The notes below the pieces were generated by a model. The model was not told the DNA's origin and searched no databases. It saw nothing but the letters and a program-made list of their open reading frames with translations. Below are positions 28,077-36,388 of a DNA stretch of 64,000 bases, piece after piece (within the stretch, counting starts at the first letter, position 1; each line of letters opens with the position of its first letter). The DNA is from Bryobacteraceae bacterium. GTDB lineage: Bacteria; Acidobacteriota; Terriglobia; Bryobacterales; Bryobacteraceae. The stretch lies in the NCBI GenBank assembly GCA_026002855.1, contig BPGD01000001.1, forward strand, positions 310,001 to 374,000, in the 5' to 3' direction. Both the position numbers and the translations under genes were made by a program.

Positions 28077-28979
28077 TTACCTTGGTCGACTTTCAACTTC
28101 TTCCTTAAGTAGTTCAATACGGCCCTTACCGTCCATAACAGGCGCATGCCACAAGCCCATCATCATTGCATACGCGGCTAGTAGCCACTCTCCTCTTGAT
28201 TTAAATCGCGAGGCAAGAACCACAGCCGTCTTTCCGCGCAGCTCACCGGTGGAATCCGGAAACCTGCTCATTGATTTCAATATCACTCGATCTCTGACCC
28301 TAGGAACCTCTGCCGCACGCCTAATGCTCAGAGATTCCTCATGCCTCCTGTAACGATATAAAAGCTCCGGAACCGTGACAAAACGGAACCCGCAACAGTA
28401 AGCTCTGAGAAAAAAGTCATAATCTTCCGCTAAGAACAACCTGGGATCGTAACCATTAAGGCGGTCGTGGACATGTCTTCTGTATAAAAAGCATGCCGTA
28501 ATTTGATTGCTCGTGGGGAACAAATCCCATCTTATAGTAGTTCTTGTTAGCTTAATCACTCCATTTCGATCAACAATTTCCTCTCCTCCCACCGCTATGT
28601 CTGCGCCAGAAGAATCAAGCGCATATACAAGCTTCTCGATCGCGGTCGGGAAAAATACGTTGTCGTCAGACGTCCAGGTTAGATACCCCCCCCTCGACTT
28701 CTCAAACCCGCAGTTCAATGCACGCGGCAGCCGGAGGTTTACGTCGCTCTTCAGAACACCGATCCTTTGATCCTTCACCGCAAGCTCTCTAACAATACTC
28801 TCTGTGCCATCAGAACAGGCATCTAGCACGACGATAAGTTCCAGGTTTGTATAGGTCTGCCCGAGGACGCTTTCGATGGCTTCTCGAATGTACCTTGAAC
28901 CATTCCTCGTGGGCAGCACAATGGAAACGCATGGTCGTCTCACCTTAGGGGGCATCCAAAACAGCTCTTTATCCCACAT
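28077..28979 (-). CDS. Glycosyltransferase family 2, homologue of the GT2 at 34631-35515
   Basis: About 300 residues from the ATG at 28979 (an ATG at 28997 is also possible; both overlap the end of wzt). It opens CVSIVLPTRNGSRYIREAIES, with LIVVLDACSDGTE and the metal-binding TWTSDDN. It shares many segments with the GC-rich GT2 at 34631-35515: TWTSDDN, ACFLYRR-VH, GYDP, LAEDY-FFLRA. The two are clearly homologous although their base composition differs strongly. Located in the low-GC island. Likely adds a residue to the exported polysaccharide. Confidence 0.85.
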   Translation of the reverse strand: MWDKELFWMPPKVRRPCVSIVLPTRNGSRYIREAIESVLGQTYTNLELIVVLDACSDGTESIVRELAVKDQRIGVLKSDVNLRLPRALNCGFEKSRGGYLTWTSDDNVFFPTAIEKLVYALDSSGADIAVGGEEIVDRNGVIKLTRTTIRWDLFPTSNQITACFLYRRHVHDRLNGYDPRLFLAEDYDFFLRAYCCGFRFVTVPELLYRYRRHEESLSIRRAAEVPRVRDRVILKSMSRFPDSTGELRGKTAVVLASRFKSRGEWLLAAYAMMMGLWHAPVMDGKGRIELLKEEVESRPR

Positions 28980-30258
28980 CGGGCCTTGCTTCGCCATCGG
29001 TTGAACTGACACTCCACTTGAGCGCCGGGCGGACAACTCCACCCCACTTTCCCATATATCCAGACGGCCTTTCACCATCTGCTACACGCAGGATACCAAC
29101 GTGCCTGACATCGTCCACCACTCGCCAATTTTCCTCGATGACTTGTACCCTCACCGTGTAACTCTCATCGTTTAAGAGCCGCCCGGGCACATTGCACCGA
29201 AACACAACTTGCGGCCCAGAAACCTCTGTAAATCCTGAGACAGAATTGAAGACAATTTGCTCGTCTCTGGCCAGTAGATACCATCCAAGCGCAAGTTTTC
29301 CTTTGTACCCATTGCGGTCTACTATGAAAATTCCCTGAACACTGTCTGCAACGGTTAGGACTGGCTTCCCTTCTTCGATTGCGAACCACGCCGTTTTCAA
29401 AAACGGGCCCTTTGCTGAGCTTGACGTGCACAGATACGGTTTTTTAGTCAGATCGGAATCTTCTTCGCATCCTTCGCTTGCTCTTAGGTATTCGTTAACG
29501 ACTGAATTCGCTGCACCGTCCGCCACAATCTTGCCAGAACTCAAATACAAGACTCTGTTGCACAAGCTTCGAATTGCAGTCAGGTTATGGCTCACAAATA
29601 GTACGGTCTTGCCTGCGGTGGTCACCCCCCCCATCTTCGTCAAACACTTGCGCTGAAAGCCCGCATCTCCCACGCTCAGCACCTCGTCCACCAGCAGAAT
29701 GTCCGTGTCCAGATGCGCCGCCACGCTGAACGCCAGCCGCACGTACATCCCGCTCGAATAGTGCTTCACCGGCGTGTCAATGAATTTCTCGATCTCCGCA
29801 AACGCCACGATCTCATCGAACTTCTGGTCCACCTCCGCCCGCTTCATCCCCAGAATCGCCCCGTTCAGATACACGTTCTCCCGCCCCGTCAGCTCGGGAT
29901 GGAAGCCCGTCCCCACCTCCAGCAGGCTCCCCACCCGCCCGCGGATCTCCACGCGCCCCGTCGTCGGCTCCGTGATCCGGCTCAGGATCTTGAGCAGCGT
30001 GCTCTTGCCCGCCCCGTTCCGCCCGATGATCCCCACCACCTCCCCAGGCTGCACTTCAAACGAGACGTCCTTCAGCGCCCAGATCGTCTCATACTTCGGC
30101 GCCGCCCCGTTCTCGCCTCCAAACCAGCTCCGCACCCGCCGCCCCAGCCCCGCCACACTCTGCGCCACCGTGTCCCGAAATGTCCGGTAGCGCTCCACCG
30201 GCCCCCCGATCCGGTACATCTTCCCCAGGTTCTCCACTCGGATCGCCGGCGCCCTCAT
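28969..30258 (-). CDS. wzt: Polysaccharide ABC exporter ATP-binding protein, Wzt-like
   Basis: A 429-residue ATPase. Walker A GRNGAGKST is at residues 79-87, the signature YSSGMYVRLAFSVA near 168, and Walker B LLVDEVLSVGD near 190. The Wzt-type extended C-terminal domain (about residues 250-429) usually binds the glycan's end group. It pairs with the Wzm permease at 35519-36385, although the two genes are separated by a GT2 and nonulosonic-acid genes. The DNA is GC-rich up to about 29640 and abruptly AT-richer beyond, in the region coding the end of the ATPase domain and the C-terminal domain, suggesting a recombinant gene. A C7 run lies at the break. Confidence 0.92.
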   Translation of the reverse strand: MRAPAIRVENLGKMYRIGGPVERYRTFRDTVAQSVAGLGRRVRSWFGGENGAAPKYETIWALKDVSFEVQPGEVVGIIGRNGAGKSTLLKILSRITEPTTGRVEIRGRVGSLLEVGTGFHPELTGRENVYLNGAILGMKRAEVDQKFDEIVAFAEIEKFIDTPVKHYSSGMYVRLAFSVAAHLDTDILLVDEVLSVGDAGFQRKCLTKMGGVTTAGKTVLFVSHNLTAIRSLCNRVLYLSSGKIVADGAANSVVNEYLRASEGCEEDSDLTKKPYLCTSSSAKGPFLKTAWFAIEEGKPVLTVADSVQGIFIVDRNGYKGKLALGWYLLARDEQIVFNSVSGFTEVSGPQVVFRCNVPGRLLNDESYTVRVQVIEENWRVVDDVRHVGILRVADGERPSGYMGKWGGVVRPALKWSVSSTDGEARPDVG

Positions 30259-31720
30259 GCCACCGCCTCCACCCCCGCAATCCGCCCCAGCGCCTCCACC
30301 ACCCGCGCCGACGCCTGCCCCACCGGCACACCCACCTCCAGCTCCACCAGCCGCCGCCGCCCCTCCCGGTCCAGCGACGGGTCCCGCAAATACGCATTCA
30401 CATGCGCCGCCAGCTCCTCCGGACTCCGCGCCACCCGCGCCGCCCCCAGCTCCACCACCGGCCGGTAATGGTCAAACTGGTAATACTCGTCCCACACCCG
30501 CCATCCGCCCCGCTCGGCCACATCAAAAGCAACGTTCACCACCGGCCGGTCCCGCAAGGCAAAATCCAGCGTCATCGTCGAGGCCACGTTCACGTTCACG
30601 TCCGCTGTGCTGCCGCCAGGTTCGCCAGCATCCGCACGTCCTCGCTGCGTCGGCACAAATCTGCTCCCACCCTCCTCCGCTCCGGCTAGCTCCTCCAGGC
30701 CGGCTGCGCGTAAAGCAGCTCCGGATACTCGCTGCCGCACCCCGTCGATACCGCTCGCCCCGGTCCGCCGTGGCGCACAGGCCGGAACATCCACTGCGCG
30801 TTTCCCCTCGATCGCCCCACTTCCTCGACTCAGCTCCAGCACCGACTGCCAGCTGTCCGCGGCCCCTGCGGGCACGTCCGTCCTGTCCCCGCCCGTATAG
30901 CAGATCAGCGGCCGCGCCGCGTCCGCCCCAATCCGGCGGAAGAACTCCCCCCGTCTCCGTCACGAATTTTCCGCGCATCCCCATATGCGATCAAACTGCG
31001 GCGTGCCCAACCACGTGGACCCGCTCCTCGGCTGACGTCCGGGTAATAGCGGTGCAGCTCCTCGCTTCATCAGCGCGCTCCACACCAGGAAAGTGCTCGT
31101 AACGGCGCCGCAATCCGGCCCTTGCTCGTCAGATTGTCCCAACTGAAGATGAACGTCGCCGTGGGAATCCCCAGCCGCCGCGCCGCCAGCACCATCGCGG
31201 GCAGCACGCTCGACGGCCGCTGATGCGTGCAGAAGACCACGTCCGGCCGCAGGCGCTCCCACGTTTCCAAATAGTGCCCGAATAGCCGGTGCCTGCCGGC
31301 AATGCCGTGCAGTTTTGCCTCAAGAAACCGGATTCCCTGCCCGCTTGCATGCGCCCGGCCCAGCGCTTTGGCCGTTCCATGCAACAGCCGGCTTTTCCAT
31401 TCATGATGCCGCGGCTCGCCAAGCACACGGAGCATGCCAGGCGTGCGCCATCGGTACATATGGGCATACTGTAAGGCATACCGAAGCAGCCCGCCCACCT
31501 TCCCCTCACGGTAGGCCGGCATTTCCTGCACCGTGTAACCCGCCGCCTCATCCGGCATCAGGTCCGCGGGAAATCCACAAAAAATATGCACCTCAAAACG
31601 GTCTCCCGCCAGCGGCAGAAATTTGCCCAGAATGAAATTCCGCACGCCGACTCCGTCCGGAACGAGCAGTGCCAGCACGGGCCGCCCGCTGCCCCCGCGT
31701 CTCTTGAACACCGGCCTCAT
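30255..31720 (-). pseudogene. Decayed glycosyltransferase-like gene (GT-B/UDP-epimerase-like fold), many frameshifts
   Basis: The N-terminal 200 codons (31720 to about 31110) read cleanly: VLALLVPDGVGVRNFILGKF, RLGIPTATFIFSWDNLTSKG. From 31110 to about 30600 the frame changes repeatedly: FLVWSALMK, EELHRYYPDVS, ERVHVVG and GTPQFD sit in different frames, then FFRRIGAD, PLICYTGG, GWEQI. The C-terminal end (about 30600 to 30255) reads cleanly again: VNVNVASTMTLDFALRDRPV and FDV. The pieces, in order, make one protein of about 485 residues of a type seen in polysaccharide loci, with an SWDN and a C-terminal nucleotide-site region. It overlaps neuB by 4 bases and wzt by 4. Either a true pseudogene or a patch of poor sequence. 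Confidence 0.72.
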
Positions 31721-32601
31721 CGCCCCGAGAACTCCACACGGCGCAGGCGTCGCCTCACCGGCAGCTCACTCGCGTACACCCGCTTTACCCCATCACCCAG
31801 CGCCGCTTCCACCACGCGGATGTCCCTGACCAGCCGGGCCATGCCGTGCGGCTCGACGCTGGCCGCCTGATCCGACCCCCACATGGCACGGTCTAGGGTC
31901 AGGTGCCGCTCCACCGCGCACGCTCCCAGCGCCACCGCCGCCACCGTTGTCTGCAACCCCACCTCATGCCCCGAATACCCCACTGGCACCCCGTAACGCC
32001 GTTTCAGCTCGGGGATCATCCGCAGATTCAGCTCGCCCGGATCGCACGGATAAGTGCTCGTCGTATGCATCAGGATCAGCCCTTCCGTCCCCAGAATCTC
32101 CACCGCCCGGTCAATTTCCTCGAGCGTGCTCATCCCGGTGGAGACCATCAGCGGACGCCCCGTGCTCCTCAGGCGCCGCAGTAAAACCTCGTCCGTCAGA
32201 CACGCCGAAGCTACCTTGTGGCAGACAGGGGAAAACTCTTCCATAAAATCCACACTTTCAACGTCCCAGCACGAAGCAAACCAGGGAATGCTCCTCGCCC
32301 GGCAGTAAGAATCAATCTCTTCGTACTCCTCCCTTCCAAACTCGAGCCTCCTGCGGTAGTCGAGGTAAGTCATCAAGCCCCAAGGGGTCTCCCTCACCAG
32401 GTCCCGCTGACCCTCGGGAACACACTTCTCCGGCGTCCGTTTCTGGAACTTCACCGCATCACACCCGGCTTCTATGGCCGCGTCAATGAGCCTCTTCGCC
32501 AGCTCCAGACTCCCGTTGTGGTTGATGCCGATTTCCGCAACGACGAATACCGGCTCCCCGTCTCCAACCTTCCTCGCGCCTATCCGGACCGGCTTACCCA
32601 T
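31717..32601 (-). CDS. neuB: N-acetylneuraminate synthase family protein without SAF domain
   Basis: A 294-residue TIM-barrel synthase of the NeuB family (condenses phosphoenolpyruvate with an N-acyl-amino sugar to make a nonulosonic acid). Family motifs are visible: VAEIGINHNGSLELAKRL, GCDAVKFQKRTPEK, STGMSTLEEI, TTSTYPC and YSGHEVG. The start at 32601 overlaps the broken NeuA-HAD gene by 8 bases. NeuB proteins usually run to about 340-350 residues with a C-terminal antifreeze-like SAF domain; this one stops after the barrel, near ELPVRRRLRR. Shorter homologues exist, so it may be functional. Product identity (sialic, legionaminic or other) cannot be read from sequence. Confidence 0.85.
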   Translation of the reverse strand: MGKPVRIGARKVGDGEPVFVVAEIGINHNGSLELAKRLIDAAIEAGCDAVKFQKRTPEKCVPEGQRDLVRETPWGLMTYLDYRRRLEFGREEYEEIDSYCRARSIPWFASCWDVESVDFMEEFSPVCHKVASACLTDEVLLRRLRSTGRPLMVSTGMSTLEEIDRAVEILGTEGLILMHTTSTYPCDPGELNLRMIPELKRRYGVPVGYSGHEVGLQTTVAAVALGACAVERHLTLDRAMWGSDQAASVEPHGMARLVRDIRVVEAALGDGVKRVYASELPVRRRLRRVEFSGR

Positions 32602-33766
32602 GTTCCCTCGCCTCCACAATCAGATCGCACAGTTCCCTCACCGCCCCGTGCCCGCCGGGCCGCCGCAATATGTGTTGCGCCGCCGCTTTCGCCTCCTCGT
32701 GCGCGTCAGCCACGCATACGCCCCAGCCCACCGCCTTCATGCAGGCAACATCGTTTACATCATTGCCCAAATACGCGGCTCGCTCAGGTTCAATGTTCAT
32801 CGCCCGGAGCCACTCCAGCATCACCGGCAGCTTGTCTTCCACCCCCTGAATGCACTCAATCCCAAGCTTCCGGCACCGGGCCTCCACCACCGGATTCCGC
32901 TCTTTCGAAATGACTGCCACCATCACCCCGCCTCTTCCTGACCCGCTCAATGCCCAGTCCGTCAGAACGGCTGCAAACCACCGCCTCCCGTCCGTCCTCG
33001 GCCACGATCACCCGATTGTCCGTAAAAACCCCCGTCGAAGTCGAACACAACCGCTCGCACGTCTGAGGGAGCTCGTCCAGCACCCCGCCGCTCGATCACT
33101 TCCACGAGCAGGTTTGCCAGCTCCAGATCTTCCGGCTCGTCGATCTCAAGTGCCCGGATACGCGGTACTTCATAAATGCCCGTCTTGCCGAAAAATCGAT
33201 GTCGGTGCTTCAGAAATCCATCAACCCACATTGCATACGCCGCCCCGGTCTCGGCAAACTCGGCCTCCCGCTGTTGCCGCATCGGCCGCCTCCATTTGTC
33301 GTGGTTCACTGCCTCACAATCACCCCCCCCTCCTCCTCCACAGGAAAGCGTGCGTCCTTGCCCCCGTAAAAGCCGTGTCATAGCCCCCATCACCCAGCAG
33401 CCGAACCACCCCGTCAATGTCCTCAGGCGCCGTAAATGGAGACGTGCACTGAAGGAGGACGAGCAGGTCAGGCGGCCTCCCCCCCTGCTTTTTGATTTCA
33501 CCGAGAACATGAAGCAGCGCCTCCTCGGAAGTCGCGGTGTCCCCGCTGATCTCCTCAGGGCGCCAGACCACCTCCGTTCCGGCCCCGGCAGCCACTCGAC
33601 CAATCTCTGCGTCGTCCGTGGAAACGATCACACGGCTCACCGTCTTCGCCATCTTCGCGGTTCGACAACTCCGCTCTACCAGAGGAACCCCGCCAACGTG
33701 TTGCAGATTCTTTCTCGGGATCCCCTTCGAACCGCCGCGTGCGGGAATCACAGCCAAAACTTCCAC
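32594..33766 (-). pseudogene. neuA: CMP-nonulosonate cytidylyltransferase fused to KdsC-like HAD phosphatase, frameshifted
   Basis: The pieces make one about 390-residue protein. Start: VLAVIPARGGSKGIPRKNL, the CMP-sugar synthase signature, then CTSPFTAPEDIDG. A first frame change lies in a C8 tract at 33323-33330; the frame after it reads EAVNHDKWRR and EIDEPEDLELANLLVE. Next comes the HAD part, VVFDFDG-FTDNR, broken by an extra base in a G5 run near 33033. A third change lies near 32950; then VMVAVISKERNPV, GIECIQGVEDKLP and GNDVNDVACM give HAD motifs. NeuA-HAD fusions are known in nonulosonic-acid pathways. Two of the three breaks are at homopolymers. NeuB follows with an 8-base overlap. 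Confidence 0.8.
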
Positions 33767-34090
33767 TTCGATCTCTCCTTCCGGGTGGATCGCCTCTTTA
33801 TTTCCGCCTCAACCGCAAGGAATTTCCATCACGCTAGCACCAATCCGTTTATCGCTTGTAGACGAACCACTTCCGCCCTTCACCCCCGCAGTTGCACCAG
33901 ACCAGCCTCCACGCTTCCGCCAGGATGATGAGCCACCACTCCCGATACCCCTCCGCCGCTGCCCAGCAGCCCGACCCGTTGACTCGCGCCCGCCAATCCC
34001 TCGCAGTCGCCATCCTCGCCGCCGGAGCCGCAAAAGTTGCCGCGAGCCCAATTTTCTCTGGAAGTCATTCCAATAAAAGGCGAAATCGGC

Positions 34091-34124
34091 AAAAATTCGC
34101 GTCGAAACGAACTGGAACGAACTC
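34091..34124. repeat. Imperfect direct repeat with tandem AACGAACT core, copy 1
   Basis: Contains GAAACGAACT and GGAACGAACT in tandem at 34104-34123, next to an AT-rich patch. Closely matches 34472-34505. Confidence 0.8.
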
Positions 34125-34471
34125 GACCCGCCGCAAGCCGCAACACTATTTCTTATCAATGACTTGCACGGAAACACGCACGTCCGCCGCATCGCCCTCC
34201 CACCCGCCCGCGTCGGCGCCACAAGGCGGCCCCGCACACCCCGCCTCCACCTCCACCGCTCCGCCTTCCCCATGCCACCCTCACCCCGCACCGCGTCCGC
34301 TGGCCTCGGAAAAATCCGTCCCCAGTGCCCGGCAAGCCTCCACCCTTCCCCAGCCAGCGCCCGCCGCCTCTCTCCAACCAGACTCCGTCCTCCATCGTTC
34401 CGCTCCCGGGGCAAAAGTCCAAAATGACTCAAAATCCCCATCAACCAATTCAATCCAAAAGAGTTATTCGC

Positions 34472-34505
34472 CAAAACCCGTGTTGAAACGAACTGAAACG
34501 AACTC
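34472..34505. repeat. Imperfect direct repeat with tandem AACGAACT core, copy 2
   Basis: GAAACGAACT followed by GAAACGAACT at 34485-34504, same orientation as copy 1, 381 bases away. Adjacent bases (CCAAAACCCGTGTT here, CAAAAATTCGCGTC in copy 1) are also similar. Confidence 0.8.
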
Positions 34506-34630
34506 GCCCCTTCTCGCCGCGGCCCACCGGCCCTCCACCCGCCCGAACCTCTTGCCGGACAATCACTTCTATCCGCATCTCACCAGCCGTCGCGCCCCAG
34601 GCCGGCCCCTCGTCCATGCCCGCCCTCCCC

Positions 34631-35515
34631 TCATGCCCCCACCCACCGCCGCGCCCGCCACCAGATCCCATGGCAGACCGCGCCCGCAGCCACCCAAGGC
34701 GAGTAGCGCGCCGCCATCGCAAGGCTCTTCATTACCGGCATCCATCGGCTCCGCTGGAGAAACCGCGCCCCCACCTCCACGGCCACCCGCGCCCTCTCGC
34801 ACCCCCTTCGGGCGGGCATTTCCTTCAGGTGCTTCAGGATCACCGCATCCCGCATGTCCGCCACTGCCATCCCATGCCGCGCCGTCAGCGACTTGGCGTG
34901 CATCCGGTACGTGTACAGCACCTCCGGCAGGACCTCGAACCGGCACCCTCGGCACCAGGCTCGCAGAAAAAACCCGTAGTCCTCGGCCAGACGCTCGGCC
35001 GGATCATAGCCCCCGGCGATCTCATGCACCCGCCGCCGGTACAGAAAGCACGCCCCGGCCACGTTCTCCCATCGCAGCCGATCCACATCGGGCGGCACGA
35101 ACGTCTCGGCCCGCCCGTTCTCTCCCTCCCAGACGATCTCCATCCCCGCCAGCACAACGTCCGCCCCGCTGTCTTCCAGGCGCCGCGCCATCCGTTCCAG
35201 CGCCTCCGCGTGATACGCGTTGTCGTCCGACGTCCACGTCCACAGCTCGCCACGGGCCTCGGCAAAGCCCGCATTCAGCGCTGCCGGCAACCCGCGGTTG
35301 TCCCGCAGCGCCACCAGCCGCACCCGCCCGTCGCAGGCCGCATAGCCCTCGGCGATCCGCTCGCTGCCGTCAGTGCACCCGTCCAGCACGACAATCAGTT
35401 CCAGCTCCCGCAGACTCTGCGCCAGCACGCTCTCGATCGCCGCGCCCAGCATCGCCTCGCCATTGTGGGTTGGCAGGACCACCGATACCCGCACAGCGCT
35501 CATCCCCGCCCCCAT
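34631..35515 (-). CDS. Glycosyltransferase family 2 (GT-A)
   Basis: About 290 residues. VRVSVVLPTHNGEAMLGAAIES, LIVVLDGCTDGSE and TWTSDDN identify the GT2 fold and metal site; ACFLYRRRVHEIAGGYDP and LAEDYGFFLRAWC follow. The ATG at 35515 is used; a second ATG at 35503 (MSAVRV) has a Gly-rich leader resembling a ribosome-binding site and is an equally good start. It lies 3 bases from the Wzm permease gene. Homologue of the GT2 at 28077-28979, but GC-rich like the surrounding locus. Confidence 0.87.
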   Translation of the reverse strand: MGAGMSAVRVSVVLPTHNGEAMLGAAIESVLAQSLRELELIVVLDGCTDGSERIAEGYAACDGRVRLVALRDNRGLPAALNAGFAEARGELWTWTSDDNAYHAEALERMARRLEDSGADVVLAGMEIVWEGENGRAETFVPPDVDRLRWENVAGACFLYRRRVHEIAGGYDPAERLAEDYGFFLRAWCRGCRFEVLPEVLYTYRMHAKSLTARHGMAVADMRDAVILKHLKEMPARRGCERARVAVEVGARFLQRSRWMPVMKSLAMAARYSPWVAAGAVCHGIWWRARRWVGA

Positions 35516-35518
35516 CCC

Positions 35519-36385
35519 TCACACCACGTCCGCAAACGTCTTCTCCATCCGCCGGAAGAAAAACGCCCCGCTCACCAGCAGCCCTACCGCCGCCGCCACG
35601 CTCGCCCACAGCATCGGCCCCGGCGGCGTCTTCACCCCCAGCAGCGCCCACCGGAACCCTTCCACCACGCCGGCCATCGGGTTCAGCCCGTACAGCGTCT
35701 TCCACGGCTCCGGCAGCAGCGAGCTCGGATACACGATCGGTGTCGCATACATCCAGAACTGCACCAGAAACGGCACCGTGTATTTCACGTCCCGGTACTC
35801 GACGTTCAGCGCGCTCAGCCACAGCCCCACCCCCAGCGCCGTCACCAGCGCCAGCAGCAGAAACAGCGGCAGCCAGACGACGTTCACCGTCGGCCGCACC
35901 CCGAAATACCCCATCATCAACAGCAGCACGCAGAAGGCGATCAGAAAGTCCACCACCCCGCCGCAGACCGCCGCCACCGGAATCGCCAGCCGCGGAAAAT
36001 ACACCTTCTTGATCAGGTTCGCGCTGCCCACCAGGCTGTCGGACGAGCTCGAAAGCCCCTGCGCAAAATAATTCCATGGCAGCAGCGCCGCATAGGAAAA
36101 CAGCGGATACGGAATTCCGTCCGACGGAATTTTCGCCAGCCGCCCGAATACCACCGTGAAAACCAGCATGCTGAACAGCGGCTGGATGATCGCCCACAGC
36201 GCCCCCAGCACCGTCTGCTTGTAGCGAACCTTCACGTCGCGCCAGACCAGAAAATACACCAGTTCCCGGTACTCCCACAACTCGCGCAGCTTCAGTCCCA
36301 CCCAGCCGCGCGAGGGCTCGATCACCAGCACCGGAACGTCCGCCGCCGCCTGCGCCGCCGGCATCTGTGCTTCTTTTGCCGCCAT
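35519..36385 (-). CDS. wzm: Polysaccharide ABC exporter permease, Wzm-like
   Basis: A 288-residue ABC-2 type permease with about six hydrophobic helices. FLVWRDVKVRYKQTVLGALWAIIQPLF near residues 45-75 is the classic O-antigen/capsule exporter permease opening, followed by FARLAIPVAAVCGGVVDFLI-like helices and YGLNPMAGVVEGFRW. It should pair with the Wzt-like ATPase encoded at 28969-30258 to flip a lipid-linked polysaccharide across the inner membrane. Three bases separate it from the Wzc gene's end. Confidence 0.9.
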   Translation of the reverse strand: MAAKEAQMPAAQAAADVPVLVIEPSRGWVGLKLRELWEYRELVYFLVWRDVKVRYKQTVLGALWAIIQPLFSMLVFTVVFGRLAKIPSDGIPYPLFSYAALLPWNYFAQGLSSSSDSLVGSANLIKKVYFPRLAIPVAAVCGGVVDFLIAFCVLLLMMGYFGVRPTVNVVWLPLFLLLALVTALGVGLWLSALNVEYRDVKYTVPFLVQFWMYATPIVYPSSLLPEPWKTLYGLNPMAGVVEGFRWALLGVKTPPGPMLWASVAAAVGLLVSGAFFFRRMEKTFADVV

Positions 36386-36388
36386 GAT

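Larger units (their letters stand above)
33767..34630. other. Intergenic stretch with two copies of a 34-bp imperfect repeat
   Basis: This 864-base gap is between the GT2 gene and the NeuA-HAD gene. All open frames are Gly/Arg/Ser low-complexity or cut by stops, and none has a ribosome-binding site, so no gene is called. It contains AT-rich patches (34060-34110 and 34425-34490) and the two repeat elements annotated separately. It probably holds the promoter of the NeuA-NeuB-Wzt segment. Confidence 0.6.

Noticed and set aside
34091-34505. CRISPR-like repeat
   Set aside because: Only two imperfect copies, 381 bases apart, with no third copy or regular spacing, and no cas gene in the window.
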